Shown here in pieces: positions 1 to 6,126 of a stretch of 7,250 nt of DNA (within the stretch, counting starts at the first letter, position 1; each line of letters starts with the position of its first letter). Position numbers and translations under genes: made by a program. Under the pieces are notes generated by a model, which saw nothing but the letters and a program-made list of their open reading frames with translations, ran no database searches and was not told the DNA's origin. Origin of the DNA: Bacteroidota bacterium (GTDB lineage: Bacteria > Bacteroidota > Rhodothermia > Rhodothermales > Rubricoccaceae); contig JADFLK010000105.1 in the NCBI GenBank assembly GCA_022564455.1, forward strand, positions 1-7,250. Reading direction: 5' to 3'.

Positions 1-263
1 CCGATAAGTTATCGAAGAACCCGATCCGGTCGGATATCGGTCCGAGGAGCATCTTAAAGTAGACAAGCGAATCGATGGCAGGACGGCCGCGACCATGCGA
101 ATCGTATGAACGGGCGGCAGAGCGAGCGAACTTGCTCGAGGAAGCCCATAGCGATGAGCGCCTTATCGAACCTGGTGTAGAACAAATTGGCGGGCGTCGA
201 GACGATCCCCTCGGTCACAATCCAGAGCGACTGCTGCCCCGGCTTGGCCTTCGATTGGAACAT
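1..263 (-). pseudogene. Broken DDE transposase, N-terminal part (IS1182-like)
   Basis: From the ATG at 263-261 the minus strand encodes MFQSKAKPGQQSLWIV, then FYTRFDKAL and VRSLCRPF, and reaches a stop at 56-54. The expected continuation, YDSHGRGRPAID followed by SLVYFKMLL, lies in another frame from about 106 downward. Skipping the single base at 107 joins them into CRPF-YDSHGRGRPAID. This order (FYxxL near the start, a C-x-PFY block, GRPxID, then VYFKMLL-GFF) is what I recall for N-termini of IS1182/IS5-type DDE transposases. The second frame stays open to the window edge and contains six extra residues, GPISDR (43-26), between KMLL and IGFFDN. The catalytic domain would lie beyond the left edge. 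The frameshift makes the copy inactive unless it is a sequencing error or a programmed shift. The family name comes from memory of motifs; that it is a transposase is likely, the exact IS family less so. Confidence 0.68.
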
Positions 264-551
264 CGGCAGACGCGGGTACAGGTAAACAGCAAAATGACAG
301 CGGAAACCCACAAACATGAGTTATTTCAAAAGCCTCCTTAAGCACAGCACCTCCGCGACGCGGCCTCGAAGGCTTCTTCTTTCGTGGTATCTGCACAGAC
401 AGCACACTTACATTAGTGGATTGGCGCGGCGCTGCTGCACATTCGTAGTGAAGCAGACAAAAGTGTATGTTTGTACACTACCACTAGCCCTGCACTAGGC
501 CGCTTCGTTACATTAACTCCAACGGCACCCTATTCAGCCGATTAACCATTC
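264..551. other. Intergenic gap between transposase remnant and rpsT
   Basis: No convincing gene is present. Short open frames on both strands here lack family motifs and start context. The part next to 264 is probably the end of the insertion element that carried the transposase, but no terminal inverted repeat can be identified without the other end. From about 400 the sequence becomes richer in A+T and holds the candidate rpsT promoter at 462-479. No tRNA-like or rRNA-like segment was seen. Confidence 0.5.
462..479 (+). promoter_or_regulatory. Candidate rpsT promoter with overlapping palindrome
   Basis: TATGTTTG at 466-473 is an exact match to the Bacteroidota -7 consensus TAnnTTTG and lies about 80 bases before rpsT. 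It sits inside an inverted repeat, AGTGTA (462-467), six bases, then TACACT (474-479), so a repressor bound there would cover the promoter. No good TTG -33 element is seen; the nearest is ATTCG around 441-445. One such octamer match is expected every few kilobases by chance, so the position before a gene is the main support. Confidence 0.4.
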
Positions 552-806
552 ATGCCACAGCACAAATCAGCTGCGAAGCGTGTCCGCCAGGCTGCCAGGC
601 GCCGCCTGCGCAACCGGTACCATCACGTCCGCGTCCGTTCGATGATCAAGGACTTGCGAGAGACGACGTCTCGTGACGAAGCCGATCAGAAACTGAATGC
701 GATCAAAGCGCAGCTCGATCGACTGGCCACAAAGCACTTGCTCCACCCGAACAAAGCGGCGAACATAAAGAGCCGACTGGAGCGCTTTGTTACCTCGCTC
801 GGCTGA
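552..806 (+). CDS. rpsT: 30S ribosomal protein S20
   Basis: The 84-residue product matches S20 in length and pattern: an N-terminal MPQHKSAAKRVRQ, a basic RRRLRN segment, a long charged helix, and the C-terminal HPNKAANIKSRLER block that marks the family. S20 is a primary-binding protein that contacts the 5' domain of 16S rRNA and helps early 30S assembly. The ATG at 552 gives the canonical MPxxKSAxKR start. There is no Shine-Dalgarno sequence; the bases before it are TTAACCATTC, which is common for ribosomal genes in Bacteroidota-like genomes. The gene stands alone, with its own candidate promoter upstream and a hairpin terminator 17 bases after the stop. S20 is often autoregulated in other bacteria, but nothing here shows this directly. 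Confidence 0.97.
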   Translation: MPQHKSAAKRVRQAARRRLRNRYHHVRVRSMIKDLRETTSRDEADQKLNAIKAQLDRLATKHLLHPNKAANIKSRLERFVTSLG

Positions 807-822
807 GCACAGCGATAGTAAG

Positions 823-859
823 GAGAGGCCAACCCCATGGCCCCTCTCGCCCGTTTTTT
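823..859 (+). terminator. Rho-independent terminator of rpsT
   Basis: Arm GAGAGGCCA (823-831) pairs with TGGCCCCTCTC (838-848), leaving a two-base bulge, around a six-base loop. The run TTTTTT follows at 854-859. It lies just after the rpsT stop and separates rpsT from the outer-membrane genes. Confidence 0.82.
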
Positions 860-929
860 GGCATTCCCAAGCTGAACTGATCTAAGAAGATCCTGATCGT
901 GTCGCTGGCTGAGGAAGTGGCGGTCTCTC

Positions 930-937
930 TACTTTTG
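930..937 (+). promoter_or_regulatory. Candidate -7 box for the first PKD-OmpA gene
   Basis: TACTTTTG is an exact TAnnTTTG match on the coding strand. Transcription from here would give a 5' leader of roughly 200 bases before the ATG at 1148. No clear TTG -33 element is found at the usual distance upstream, so the call rests on the octamer and its location after the rpsT terminator. Confidence 0.3.
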
Positions 938-1134
938 TGTTTGAGAGAATCTGCTCCGCCTGTTCTTCTTGCAAGTTTGCGTTTTATATTGCATACTTGG
1001 GTGGCGGGTTTGATCGACCCTTGTCACATCTTTCCGTTCAGTCCGCCAACGTGCTCAACATTCTGCCAGGTTCTGCTTGGTGACGTTGGGCACGCCAACA
1101 ACTTTCACCCCTCACTTTCCATGCCCCAGAACCG

Positions 1135-1141
1135 AAAGGAG
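1135..1141 (+). promoter_or_regulatory. Strong ribosome binding site fixing the 1148 start
   Basis: AAAGGAG ends six bases before the ATG at 1148. This Shine-Dalgarno match, with the signal peptide that starts at the same ATG, selects 1148 over the earlier in-frame start at 899. Confidence 0.85.
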
Positions 1142-1147
1142 AAGACT

Positions 1148-2728
1148 ATGACCAAGCGTCTACCCTCTTCACTCATGCTCGGATGTCTTGCCCTGCTGAC
1201 TCTCGTCTTCATGACGGAAGTCCAGGCCCAACGACCCAGCAAAACACTATTCATCGCCGTCCGTGGCGGAGCAACTGCCTACGGCGGTGAACTCGACGGC
1301 ACCGGAGTATCGTACGGTAATCCAGACAGTGAACTCGGCTGGCTTACCAGCGATCTAGGTGCCGGTGCCGGTGCCGAAATTGGCTACCAGTTTGACCAGC
1401 ATCTTGGATTTGCCCTAGGCTTCTTCTATGGTAAGTACACTAACCTTGACCGCGACGACGCGATAGTCAATGGTATAACCGGTGCCCGTGGTCTACTGAA
1501 CCCAGACGGGAACGAGGTTACTCAGATCCAGGCGCTCTTCCGCTACATGCCATGGCCAAGCTCTAAACTGACGCCCTATATCCAGTTTGGTGGTGTTGTA
1601 GCAAGAGGGCAAGGGCAAGAAACTGACGGCAGCGGTGTCACTGGATATGGGCCACACCTCGGAGGTGGTCTTGATCTTCAGCTTGGTCGCCATCTTTCGC
1701 TATTCGCGGAGTTGTCTACTGCCTTCATCTTCCCAGATGATGCCGTTGATAATGCTAATCCAGGAGGAAATACACTCTTTCTTCCGGGTGGCGACGACGC
1801 CGACTACGACAACCTGAACATGTATGGTGGCGGCCTTCGGTACTTCTTCCGTGGACCTGGAAACAGGGTCAACGTGATGGCGGATTGTTCCTCGGAGCTC
1901 AACGTAGGCCAGTCGGGCTCGTTCACGGCTTCGAGCAACGCCGACGCCACAGGCCCCGTCTCCTACGCCTGGAACTTCGGCGACGGAACCTCCGGAACCG
2001 GCATGACGGCCTCCCACGCCTTCTCGGCGCCGGGCTCGTACACCGTCTCCGTTACCGCACAAGGGCCCTATAACTCAGACACCGACACGTGTCTGGTAAA
2101 TGTGATTGACGTCCTCTCGGTCACCAACTGCCGCGTCTCCCCGAGCCGCGCCGACATCGGCCAGACGGTTACCGTCAACGCCGACGTGACGGGCTCCGAG
2201 CCGCGCGAGGTGACCGTAGACTTCGGCGACGGCGACACAGCCGACAGCCTGCCGGCCACGCATAGCTACAGCGATCCGGGCACGTACACTGTCACGATCA
2301 CGGCGACCAACGCCACCGGCAGTGACAGTACCACGTGTACCGTGACGGTTGGCGACGTGTTCTGCGACGAAGTGACCGAGCTCAACACGGTCTACTTCGA
2401 CTACGAGATGAGCTCGCTCAGCAGTGAGGCACGTGGCCGCCTTGACGAGAACATCGAGGTTCTCACACGCTGTCCGAACATCTGCGTAGTGATTAACGGC
2501 TACGCCGACGATCAGGAGCGCGACAAGCTGCGCCTCTCTGAGCGCCGTGCTGACGAAGCACAGGCGTACTACGTTGCCAATGGCATCGACGAGAGCAGAA
2601 TCGTGGCACGCGGCCTCGGTGAGCATCCGGATTCCAACTCGAAGGAAGATCCGGGACCGGGCGACCGCAACGCACGCCGCGCCGACTCCATCCCTGTTGA
2701 CTGCTCGCGCCTGGACAGCTTCAACTAA
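1148..2728 (+). CDS. Outer-membrane barrel protein with two PKD domains and OmpA domain
   Basis: The 526-residue product begins with a signal peptide: KR at 3-4, a hydrophobic LMLGCLALLTLVFM core, and likely cleavage after VQA near residue 27. Residues about 30-238 alternate glycine and aromatic strands like small OmpA/OMP_b-brl barrels. Two PKD domains follow: 241-320 with canonical WNFGDG at 275-280, and 322-402 with VDFGDG at 357-362. Residues 405-526 form an OmpA C-terminal domain with the usual peptidoglycan-contact positions: Asp at 454 or 455, Arg467 in LSERRA, and an Arg pair at 510-511. The likely role is an outer-membrane anchor to peptidoglycan, with the PKD modules as a periplasmic spacer. 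The mature protein has exactly eight Cys: 247/315, 328/397, and 406, 442, 446, 519. The next gene is a paralogue with the same domains and Cys pattern. Codon use changes sharply near residue 241. Confidence 0.9.
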   Translation: MTKRLPSSLMLGCLALLTLVFMTEVQAQRPSKTLFIAVRGGATAYGGELDGTGVSYGNPDSELGWLTSDLGAGAGAEIGYQFDQHLGFALGFFYGKYTNLDRDDAIVNGITGARGLLNPDGNEVTQIQALFRYMPWPSSKLTPYIQFGGVVARGQGQETDGSGVTGYGPHLGGGLDLQLGRHLSLFAELSTAFIFPDDAVDNANPGGNTLFLPGGDDADYDNLNMYGGGLRYFFRGPGNRVNVMADCSSELNVGQSGSFTASSNADATGPVSYAWNFGDGTSGTGMTASHAFSAPGSYTVSVTAQGPYNSDTDTCLVNVIDVLSVTNCRVSPSRADIGQTVTVNADVTGSEPREVTVDFGDGDTADSLPATHSYSDPGTYTVTITATNATGSDSTTCTVTVGDVFCDEVTELNTVYFDYEMSSLSSEARGRLDENIEVLTRCPNICVVINGYADDQERDKLRLSERRADEAQAYYVANGIDESRIVARGLGEHPDSNSKEDPGPGDRNARRADSIPVDCSRLDSFN

Positions 2729-2763
2729 ACAGGAATCATCGGACCCTCGCGGTCTTAGAAACC

Positions 2764-2803
2764 AAGGGCGGCCTCGCTTATCAGCGGGGTCGCCCTTTCT
2801 TTG
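2764..2803 (+). terminator. Terminator after the first PKD-OmpA gene
   Basis: AAGGGCGGCCTCGCT (2764-2778) pairs over 15 positions, including two G-U pairs, with AGCGGGGTCGCCCTT (2783-2797) around the loop TATC. TCTTTG follows. The hairpin begins 35 bases after the stop codon. It resembles the terminator at 6127-6159 in the GCGGCCTCG and CGGGG arms. Confidence 0.87.
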
Positions 2804-2937
2804 TTTACTTGCTGAGTGTTCTTCTTCTGCGAAGCGGGCAACAACTTCGGCGGCTGAGGCCGGACAGGCACGTCCAGCACACATATCGCGTTTCGTGTCG
2901 TAAGTTTTAGAAGAGCAATTCGCGTCTAGCCACCAAC

Positions 2938-2942
2938 AAGGA
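2938..2942 (+). promoter_or_regulatory. Ribosome binding site of the second PKD-OmpA gene
   Basis: AAGGA lies eight bases before the ATG at 2951 and supports that start. Further upstream, TAAGTTTT at 2901-2908 misses the -7 consensus TAnnTTTG only in its last base and is a weak promoter candidate without a -33 partner. Confidence 0.65.
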
Positions 2943-2950
2943 AATTCGAG

Positions 2951-4525
2951 ATGAGAAACCGAGTGACATGCCATGTCGCCCCTCCGGCAGTGGCCGTTTT
3001 CTGCCTCCTAATTACGTTCGCCAACGCTCAGCCAGTTCGCCCCACCAATACGATTTTCGTTTCTCTCGAACTGGGTGCCGTCGCGTACGGTGGTGAGCTT
3101 GATGGTACGGGTACCGATCCTGTTACCGGAAACCGCGACAACTATGGCTGGCTCTTGAGCGACCTGGGCGCCGGATTGGGGGCCGAAGCCGGCTACCAAT
3201 TCTCTGAGCAATGGAGTGCTGCTCTTGGTTTACATCTTGGATTTTATCCCAACCTCGACCGAAGTGATGCAAGTAATCCATTTACTGGCGTCGTGGGGCA
3301 GCTGAATGAAGGAACCGCTGTTTCCCAGTTTTTCGGCCTCATAAGGTTTAGCCCTGTTTCGTTCGGGAATGTTTCGCCGTACGCGCAAGCCGGGGTTGTA
3401 ATGGCACTGGGCCAGGGGAGAGAGCCGGTAACCGATAGCCGGATCGTCGGCTTCGGGCCACAGCTTGGTATTGGCGCCGAATATTCCTTCCGAGATCAGA
3501 TTGCTTTCTTTCTGGAGATTACGGGCTCGACGATATCTCCGGACGGCGCAGTCGATAACTCGAACCCTAGCCAAAATTCTCTCCCATGGGCCGACAATGC
3601 GGATTATGATGCCACTGTGCAGTACGCAGCGGGCATTCGCTATTACTTGCGAAAAGGAGGCAACCGCGTGTCCGTTCAAGCCAGTTGCCCGAGCAGTCTT
3701 TTCGAAGGTGAAGCAGGTGCGTTCACCGCCATGTCCAACCCCGACGCAACAGCACCTTTGTTCTACACTTGGAACTTCGGTGATGGCTATTCAGCGGCAG
3801 GAATGACGAGCGAGCACGCCTTCGGCACGCCCGGAACGTACACAGTCTCGCTTGCAGCGGATGGACCCCTCAATGAGGATTTGGCCTCGTGTCAGGTTCA
3901 GGTTGTAGAGCCGGATATTCCACCATCCTTCGCAAATTGCGGCATCGCCCCTAGCCCAGCGAACATTGGAGAAGCCATCCGTGTGAATGCCGAGATAATC
4001 GACTCACATGCCTATGATGTCGAGATCGATTTTGGAGATTCAACGACCGCCGACAACCTTCCTGCACAACACAGCTATGGCCAGCCAGGCGCTTATACCG
4101 TCACAGTAACTGCCCATAACGCTGCAGGATCGGACACGTGCACCTCAACGCTTCTGGTGGGAGACGCCTATTGCGAACAGTTTATTGAGCTCAGCCCTGT
4201 CTACTTTGATAACAACTCTATTCTGCTTAGCCGTGAGGCGCGTGAAAGTCTCGATGCTAACCTGGCCGGACTTCGGATATGCAGAAATATGTGTATTACC
4301 ATCAATGGATATGCCGACCGTACCGAGGAGGAACCGCTTAACCTGTCCGCCATGCGAGCGGAGGCAGTCGGCAGGTACTACAATGACGACAGCCGAGTAC
4401 GCGCCCGAGGAAGAGGGGTGTACGTAGATCCAGTTGGCGCCGGCCAATTCGACGTAGGCCAACTCAACTCGAAAGTCGTGGAATCCATTCCCGTTCAATG
4501 CTCTTTGCTTGACATCCAGGATTGA
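2951..4525 (+). CDS. Second PKD-OmpA outer-membrane protein, tandem paralogue
   Basis: The 524-residue product repeats the plan of its upstream neighbour. It has a signal peptide with likely cleavage after ANA (residue 26), a barrel over about 30-238, PKD domains at 240-320 (WNFGDG at 274-279) and 325-402 (IDFGDS at 359-364), and an OmpA-type domain at 406-524. Blocks such as AYGGELDGTG, LSDLGAG, DNADYD and HSYGQPG match the neighbour closely, so the pair arose by tandem duplication. All eight mature Cys positions are conserved: 246/314, 330/397, 408, 444, 448 and 517. The OmpA domain is diverged. Asp456 and Arg469 remain, but the usual RNxRR stretch reads LNSKV (505-509), so peptidoglycan binding may be weakened or altered. 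Third-position G+C is lower than in the C-terminal half of the neighbour. A Shine-Dalgarno sequence supports the start. The role is inferred as envelope anchoring. Confidence 0.9.
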   Translation: MRNRVTCHVAPPAVAVFCLLITFANAQPVRPTNTIFVSLELGAVAYGGELDGTGTDPVTGNRDNYGWLLSDLGAGLGAEAGYQFSEQWSAALGLHLGFYPNLDRSDASNPFTGVVGQLNEGTAVSQFFGLIRFSPVSFGNVSPYAQAGVVMALGQGREPVTDSRIVGFGPQLGIGAEYSFRDQIAFFLEITGSTISPDGAVDNSNPSQNSLPWADNADYDATVQYAAGIRYYLRKGGNRVSVQASCPSSLFEGEAGAFTAMSNPDATAPLFYTWNFGDGYSAAGMTSEHAFGTPGTYTVSLAADGPLNEDLASCQVQVVEPDIPPSFANCGIAPSPANIGEAIRVNAEIIDSHAYDVEIDFGDSTTADNLPAQHSYGQPGAYTVTVTAHNAAGSDTCTSTLLVGDAYCEQFIELSPVYFDNNSILLSREARESLDANLAGLRICRNMCITINGYADRTEEEPLNLSAMRAEAVGRYYNDDSRVRARGRGVYVDPVGAGQFDVGQLNSKVVESIPVQCSLLDIQD

Positions 4526-4576
4526 TCAGTCAAAGGATCCTCTCGCTACTTAACTGAAACACAGAAGCATAAACAC

Positions 4577-4601
4577 CACCTCCTGAATATTCCCGGAGGT
4601 G
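4577..4601 (+). terminator. Weak terminator-like hairpin
   Basis: CACCTCC (4577-4583) pairs with GGAGGTG (4595-4601) around an 11-base loop that contains the palindrome GAATATTC. Only ATTTCTC follows, so the U-tract is poor. It begins 51 bases after the stop of the upstream gene, which suits a terminator, but it could be another RNA structure. The GGAGGTG arm looks like a Shine-Dalgarno sequence, with no credible gene start after it. Confidence 0.45.
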
Positions 4602-4747
4602 ATTTCTCAAGCACATCGATATGAAGCCCCGCGACCAACCTCGCAGAGTCGCGAAACACCGACTTGTCTTTCATCATTGGTTGTCGTTCGTGTAACGCGC
4701 ATAGGTCGGAGTTTGCATCTAAAAGCGGTGGCTACTGCATGCGCCGG

Positions 4748-4784
4748 TTTTTGTGTCGCTGGCCGATACATCCTCCTGACTTTG
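4748..4784 (+). promoter_or_regulatory. Candidate promoter of the third OmpA gene
   Basis: TTTTTG (4748-4753) and TGACTTTG (4777-4784) fit the Bacteroidota TTTG/TAnnTTTG layout with a 23-base spacer. One of the six fixed -7 bases differs (G for A). It lies about 50 bases before the ATG at 4833. Confidence 0.33.
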
Positions 4785-4832
4785 GTTAGGAAAGTCTTTT
4801 CTGTCAGCCGTTTTCACTCTTCCCCCAGCCAC

Positions 4833-6104
4833 ATGCTATCCCGTACGCTCATCCTTGCGCTCGGCCTCGCGTTTGCCCTAGCGTCAAATGCACAGACGCC
4901 GACGCCGTACCGCACGCTGGACCAGGACCAGGACACCGCTCCGGGCGTACGCATCGGTATCGGTGTCGGTCCGTTCAGCTATTTCGGCCCAAACATTCTC
5001 TATGGATCTGTACAGGAGAATGTTACACAGACTCGATTGGGGGTTACGGCGCACGTCACGTTCCCCATCGTCCGCGACAGGGTGTATTTCCGCGCAGTCG
5101 GCGGCCTTCTGAACATTGGGGCAAGCGACGTTGATGGTGTTGGCCCCGGCCAGAACCCGTTTTTGACAAATGAGTTGTTGCTTGCCGAGGGCAATCTGAT
5201 GCTGACCGCCTCGTACCGGCGGAGCAACGTCGTTCCCTACATCTTCTCAGGTTTCGGAGCGCTCATCGCCGATCCGTTCGGGCAGGATGACTTTATTAGC
5301 AGCCTGGGTCGCGATAGAACCGCCTACTTCATCCCGATGGGCCTTGGAGTGGATTTTCGCGTCTCACGCAACGTCTCGTTCTACGTGGAGGGCAGCTACC
5401 GCTTTCTGCTGAACAAGTTGGGTGAAGCCATCTCGCCACTAACTGCGAACGGCGGCGGTGGCGACGATCCATGCGAGATCGACCCGGACAGCATGGAGTG
5501 CAAGTGCAAGAAGTTCCCCGACATTCCTGAGTGCAAGGAAGAGGAGCCGGGCGGCGAAACCGGGCCTGACGACGATGTCAACTTCGACAACCGCTTCCAC
5601 AGCACCCTGTTCACGGCAGGCTTCAACTTCGGATTTGGCTCGGCGCCCCCGCCACCTCCTCCGCCACCTCCTCCCCCGCCTCCACTACCACCTCCGCCAC
5701 CGCCTCCGGTTGTGTGCGATCTAGTGGAACTGAATACCATTTACTTTGAGCACGGTGAAACCAGCCTGAGCTCGCACGCTCGCTCATTGCTTGAAGAAAA
5801 CATTCAGCTTCTCCGTGAGAACCCCGAGTGCTGCCTCTTCATCGACGGCTACACCGACACCTCCGAGTACGACCGGTACGGTATGCCGCTCGCCGGCCGC
5901 CGCGCCCAGGCCGTGAACGACTACTATCTGGACCGCGGCATCTCTAGCGACCGGATGCACGTCCGAAACCGAGGCGCTTCCTACCCGCCATGCGACAAGG
6001 AAGACCCCGAAGAAGGCTGCCGGCGCGGACGCCGCGTCGAGTCCCTACCGATGGACTGCCGCCGCTTCCAGGATCTGGTTCGCAGCCCGTCCTACGGCAA
6101 CTAA
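4833..6104 (+). CDS. OmpA-family barrel protein with polyproline linker
   Basis: The 423-residue product starts with a signal peptide (MLSRTLILALGLAFALASNA, cleavage likely after residue 20). Residues about 34-270 form a predicted small beta-barrel. Between its last two strands lies an acidic loop at about 205-250 with four Cys (214, 223, 225, 234) and several Asp/Glu. Residues 272-292 are 13 Pro, one Leu and 7 Pro, a rigid linker. Residues 295-410 are an OmpA C-terminal domain with Asp342, Arg357 and the GRRV motif at 399-402, so peptidoglycan binding looks intact. The tail ESLPMDC resembles the ESIPV-x-C tail of the two upstream proteins. The start at 4833 is chosen for the signal peptide; no Shine-Dalgarno sequence is present, and an in-frame GTG at 4599 is rejected. 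The inferred role is an outer-membrane protein tethered to the cell wall. The barrel is too diverged from the neighbours to call it a recent duplicate. Confidence 0.88.
   Translation: MLSRTLILALGLAFALASNAQTPTPYRTLDQDQDTAPGVRIGIGVGPFSYFGPNILYGSVQENVTQTRLGVTAHVTFPIVRDRVYFRAVGGLLNIGASDVDGVGPGQNPFLTNELLLAEGNLMLTASYRRSNVVPYIFSGFGALIADPFGQDDFISSLGRDRTAYFIPMGLGVDFRVSRNVSFYVEGSYRFLLNKLGEAISPLTANGGGGDDPCEIDPDSMECKCKKFPDIPECKEEEPGGETGPDDDVNFDNRFHSTLFTAGFNFGFGSAPPPPPPPPPPPPPLPPPPPPPVVCDLVELNTIYFEHGETSLSSHARSLLEENIQLLRENPECCLFIDGYTDTSEYDRYGMPLAGRRAQAVNDYYLDRGISSDRMHVRNRGASYPPCDKEDPEEGCRRGRRVESLPMDCRRFQDLVRSPSYGN
5646..5708 (+). repeat. Proline-codon tract encoding the linker
   Basis: There are 21 consecutive codons, all CCN except one CTA. 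They mix CCA, CCT, CCG and CCC, so the tract is conserved at protein level rather than being a simple DNA repeat. Efficient translation through such a run normally needs elongation factor P. Confidence 0.9.
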
Positions 6105-6126
6105 GGCTCTTCACCCCGAGCTAATC

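Larger units (their letters stand above)
860..1147 (+). other. Leader region of the first PKD-OmpA gene, no gene
   Basis: A reading frame is open here from 899 in phase with the downstream gene, but the stretch encodes no recognisable sequence and would place the signal peptide more than 80 residues inside the protein, so it is treated as non-coding. It contains the candidate promoter at 930-937 and an A+T-rich island around 980-998 (TTTTATATT). CAAGT (972-976) and ACTTG (995-999) form a weak inverted repeat around that island. The long leader could hold regulation, but no riboswitch fold is recognisable. Confidence 0.5.
4526..4832 (+). other. Intergenic region between second and third OmpA genes
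   Basis: A reading frame runs from a GTG at 4599 into the next gene, but its residues up to 4832 show no family pattern and precede a clear signal peptide, so no gene is called. The region holds a weak hairpin at 4577-4601 and a near-consensus promoter at 4748-4784. Nothing else was recognised. Confidence 0.55.

Noticed and set aside
75..341. Plus-strand open frame near the left edge
   Set aside because: It overlaps the transposase remnant, whose motifs are on the minus strand; no motif in this frame.
405..418. CACT-N6-AGTG inverted repeat upstream of rpsT
   Set aside because: Four-base arms are expected by chance in a region this size.
899..1147. In-frame N-terminal extension of the first PKD-OmpA gene
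   Set aside because: It would bury the signal peptide, and a strong AAAGGAG sits six bases before the ATG at 1148.
1148..1190. Lipoprotein signal at Cys13 of the first PKD-OmpA protein
   Set aside because: The Cys is inside the hydrophobic core, too early and with a poor lipobox; cleavage after VQA fits better.
1357..1377. Triple GGTGCC repeat
   Set aside because: It encodes Gly-Ala-Gly-Ala-Gly-Ala in a barrel strand; the paralogue has a similar GAGLGA at the same place, so it is coding sequence.
1700..2062. Minus-strand open frame of 120 codons across the barrel/PKD1 boundary
   Set aside because: Antisense shadow of a well-supported coding region; low-complexity Gly/Arg/Val content.
2075..2974. 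Long 299-codon minus-strand open frame opposite the first PKD-OmpA gene
   Set aside because: The opposite strand encodes clear PKD and OmpA domains; the very high third-position G+C there removes stops from the antisense frame. The antisense product shows no domain.
4595..4624. GGAGGTGA as a Shine-Dalgarno site for a small gene with ATG at 4621
   Set aside because: The spacing to 4621 is too long, the site is paired in a hairpin, and no convincing small protein follows.
4599..4832. In-frame N-terminal extension of the third OmpA gene from a GTG
   Set aside because: A clean signal peptide starts at 4833; the extension has no family pattern, and the GTG itself is part of a hairpin arm.
5396..5740. 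Minus-strand polyglycine protein
   Set aside because: It is the reverse complement of the proline-codon tract in a supported gene.
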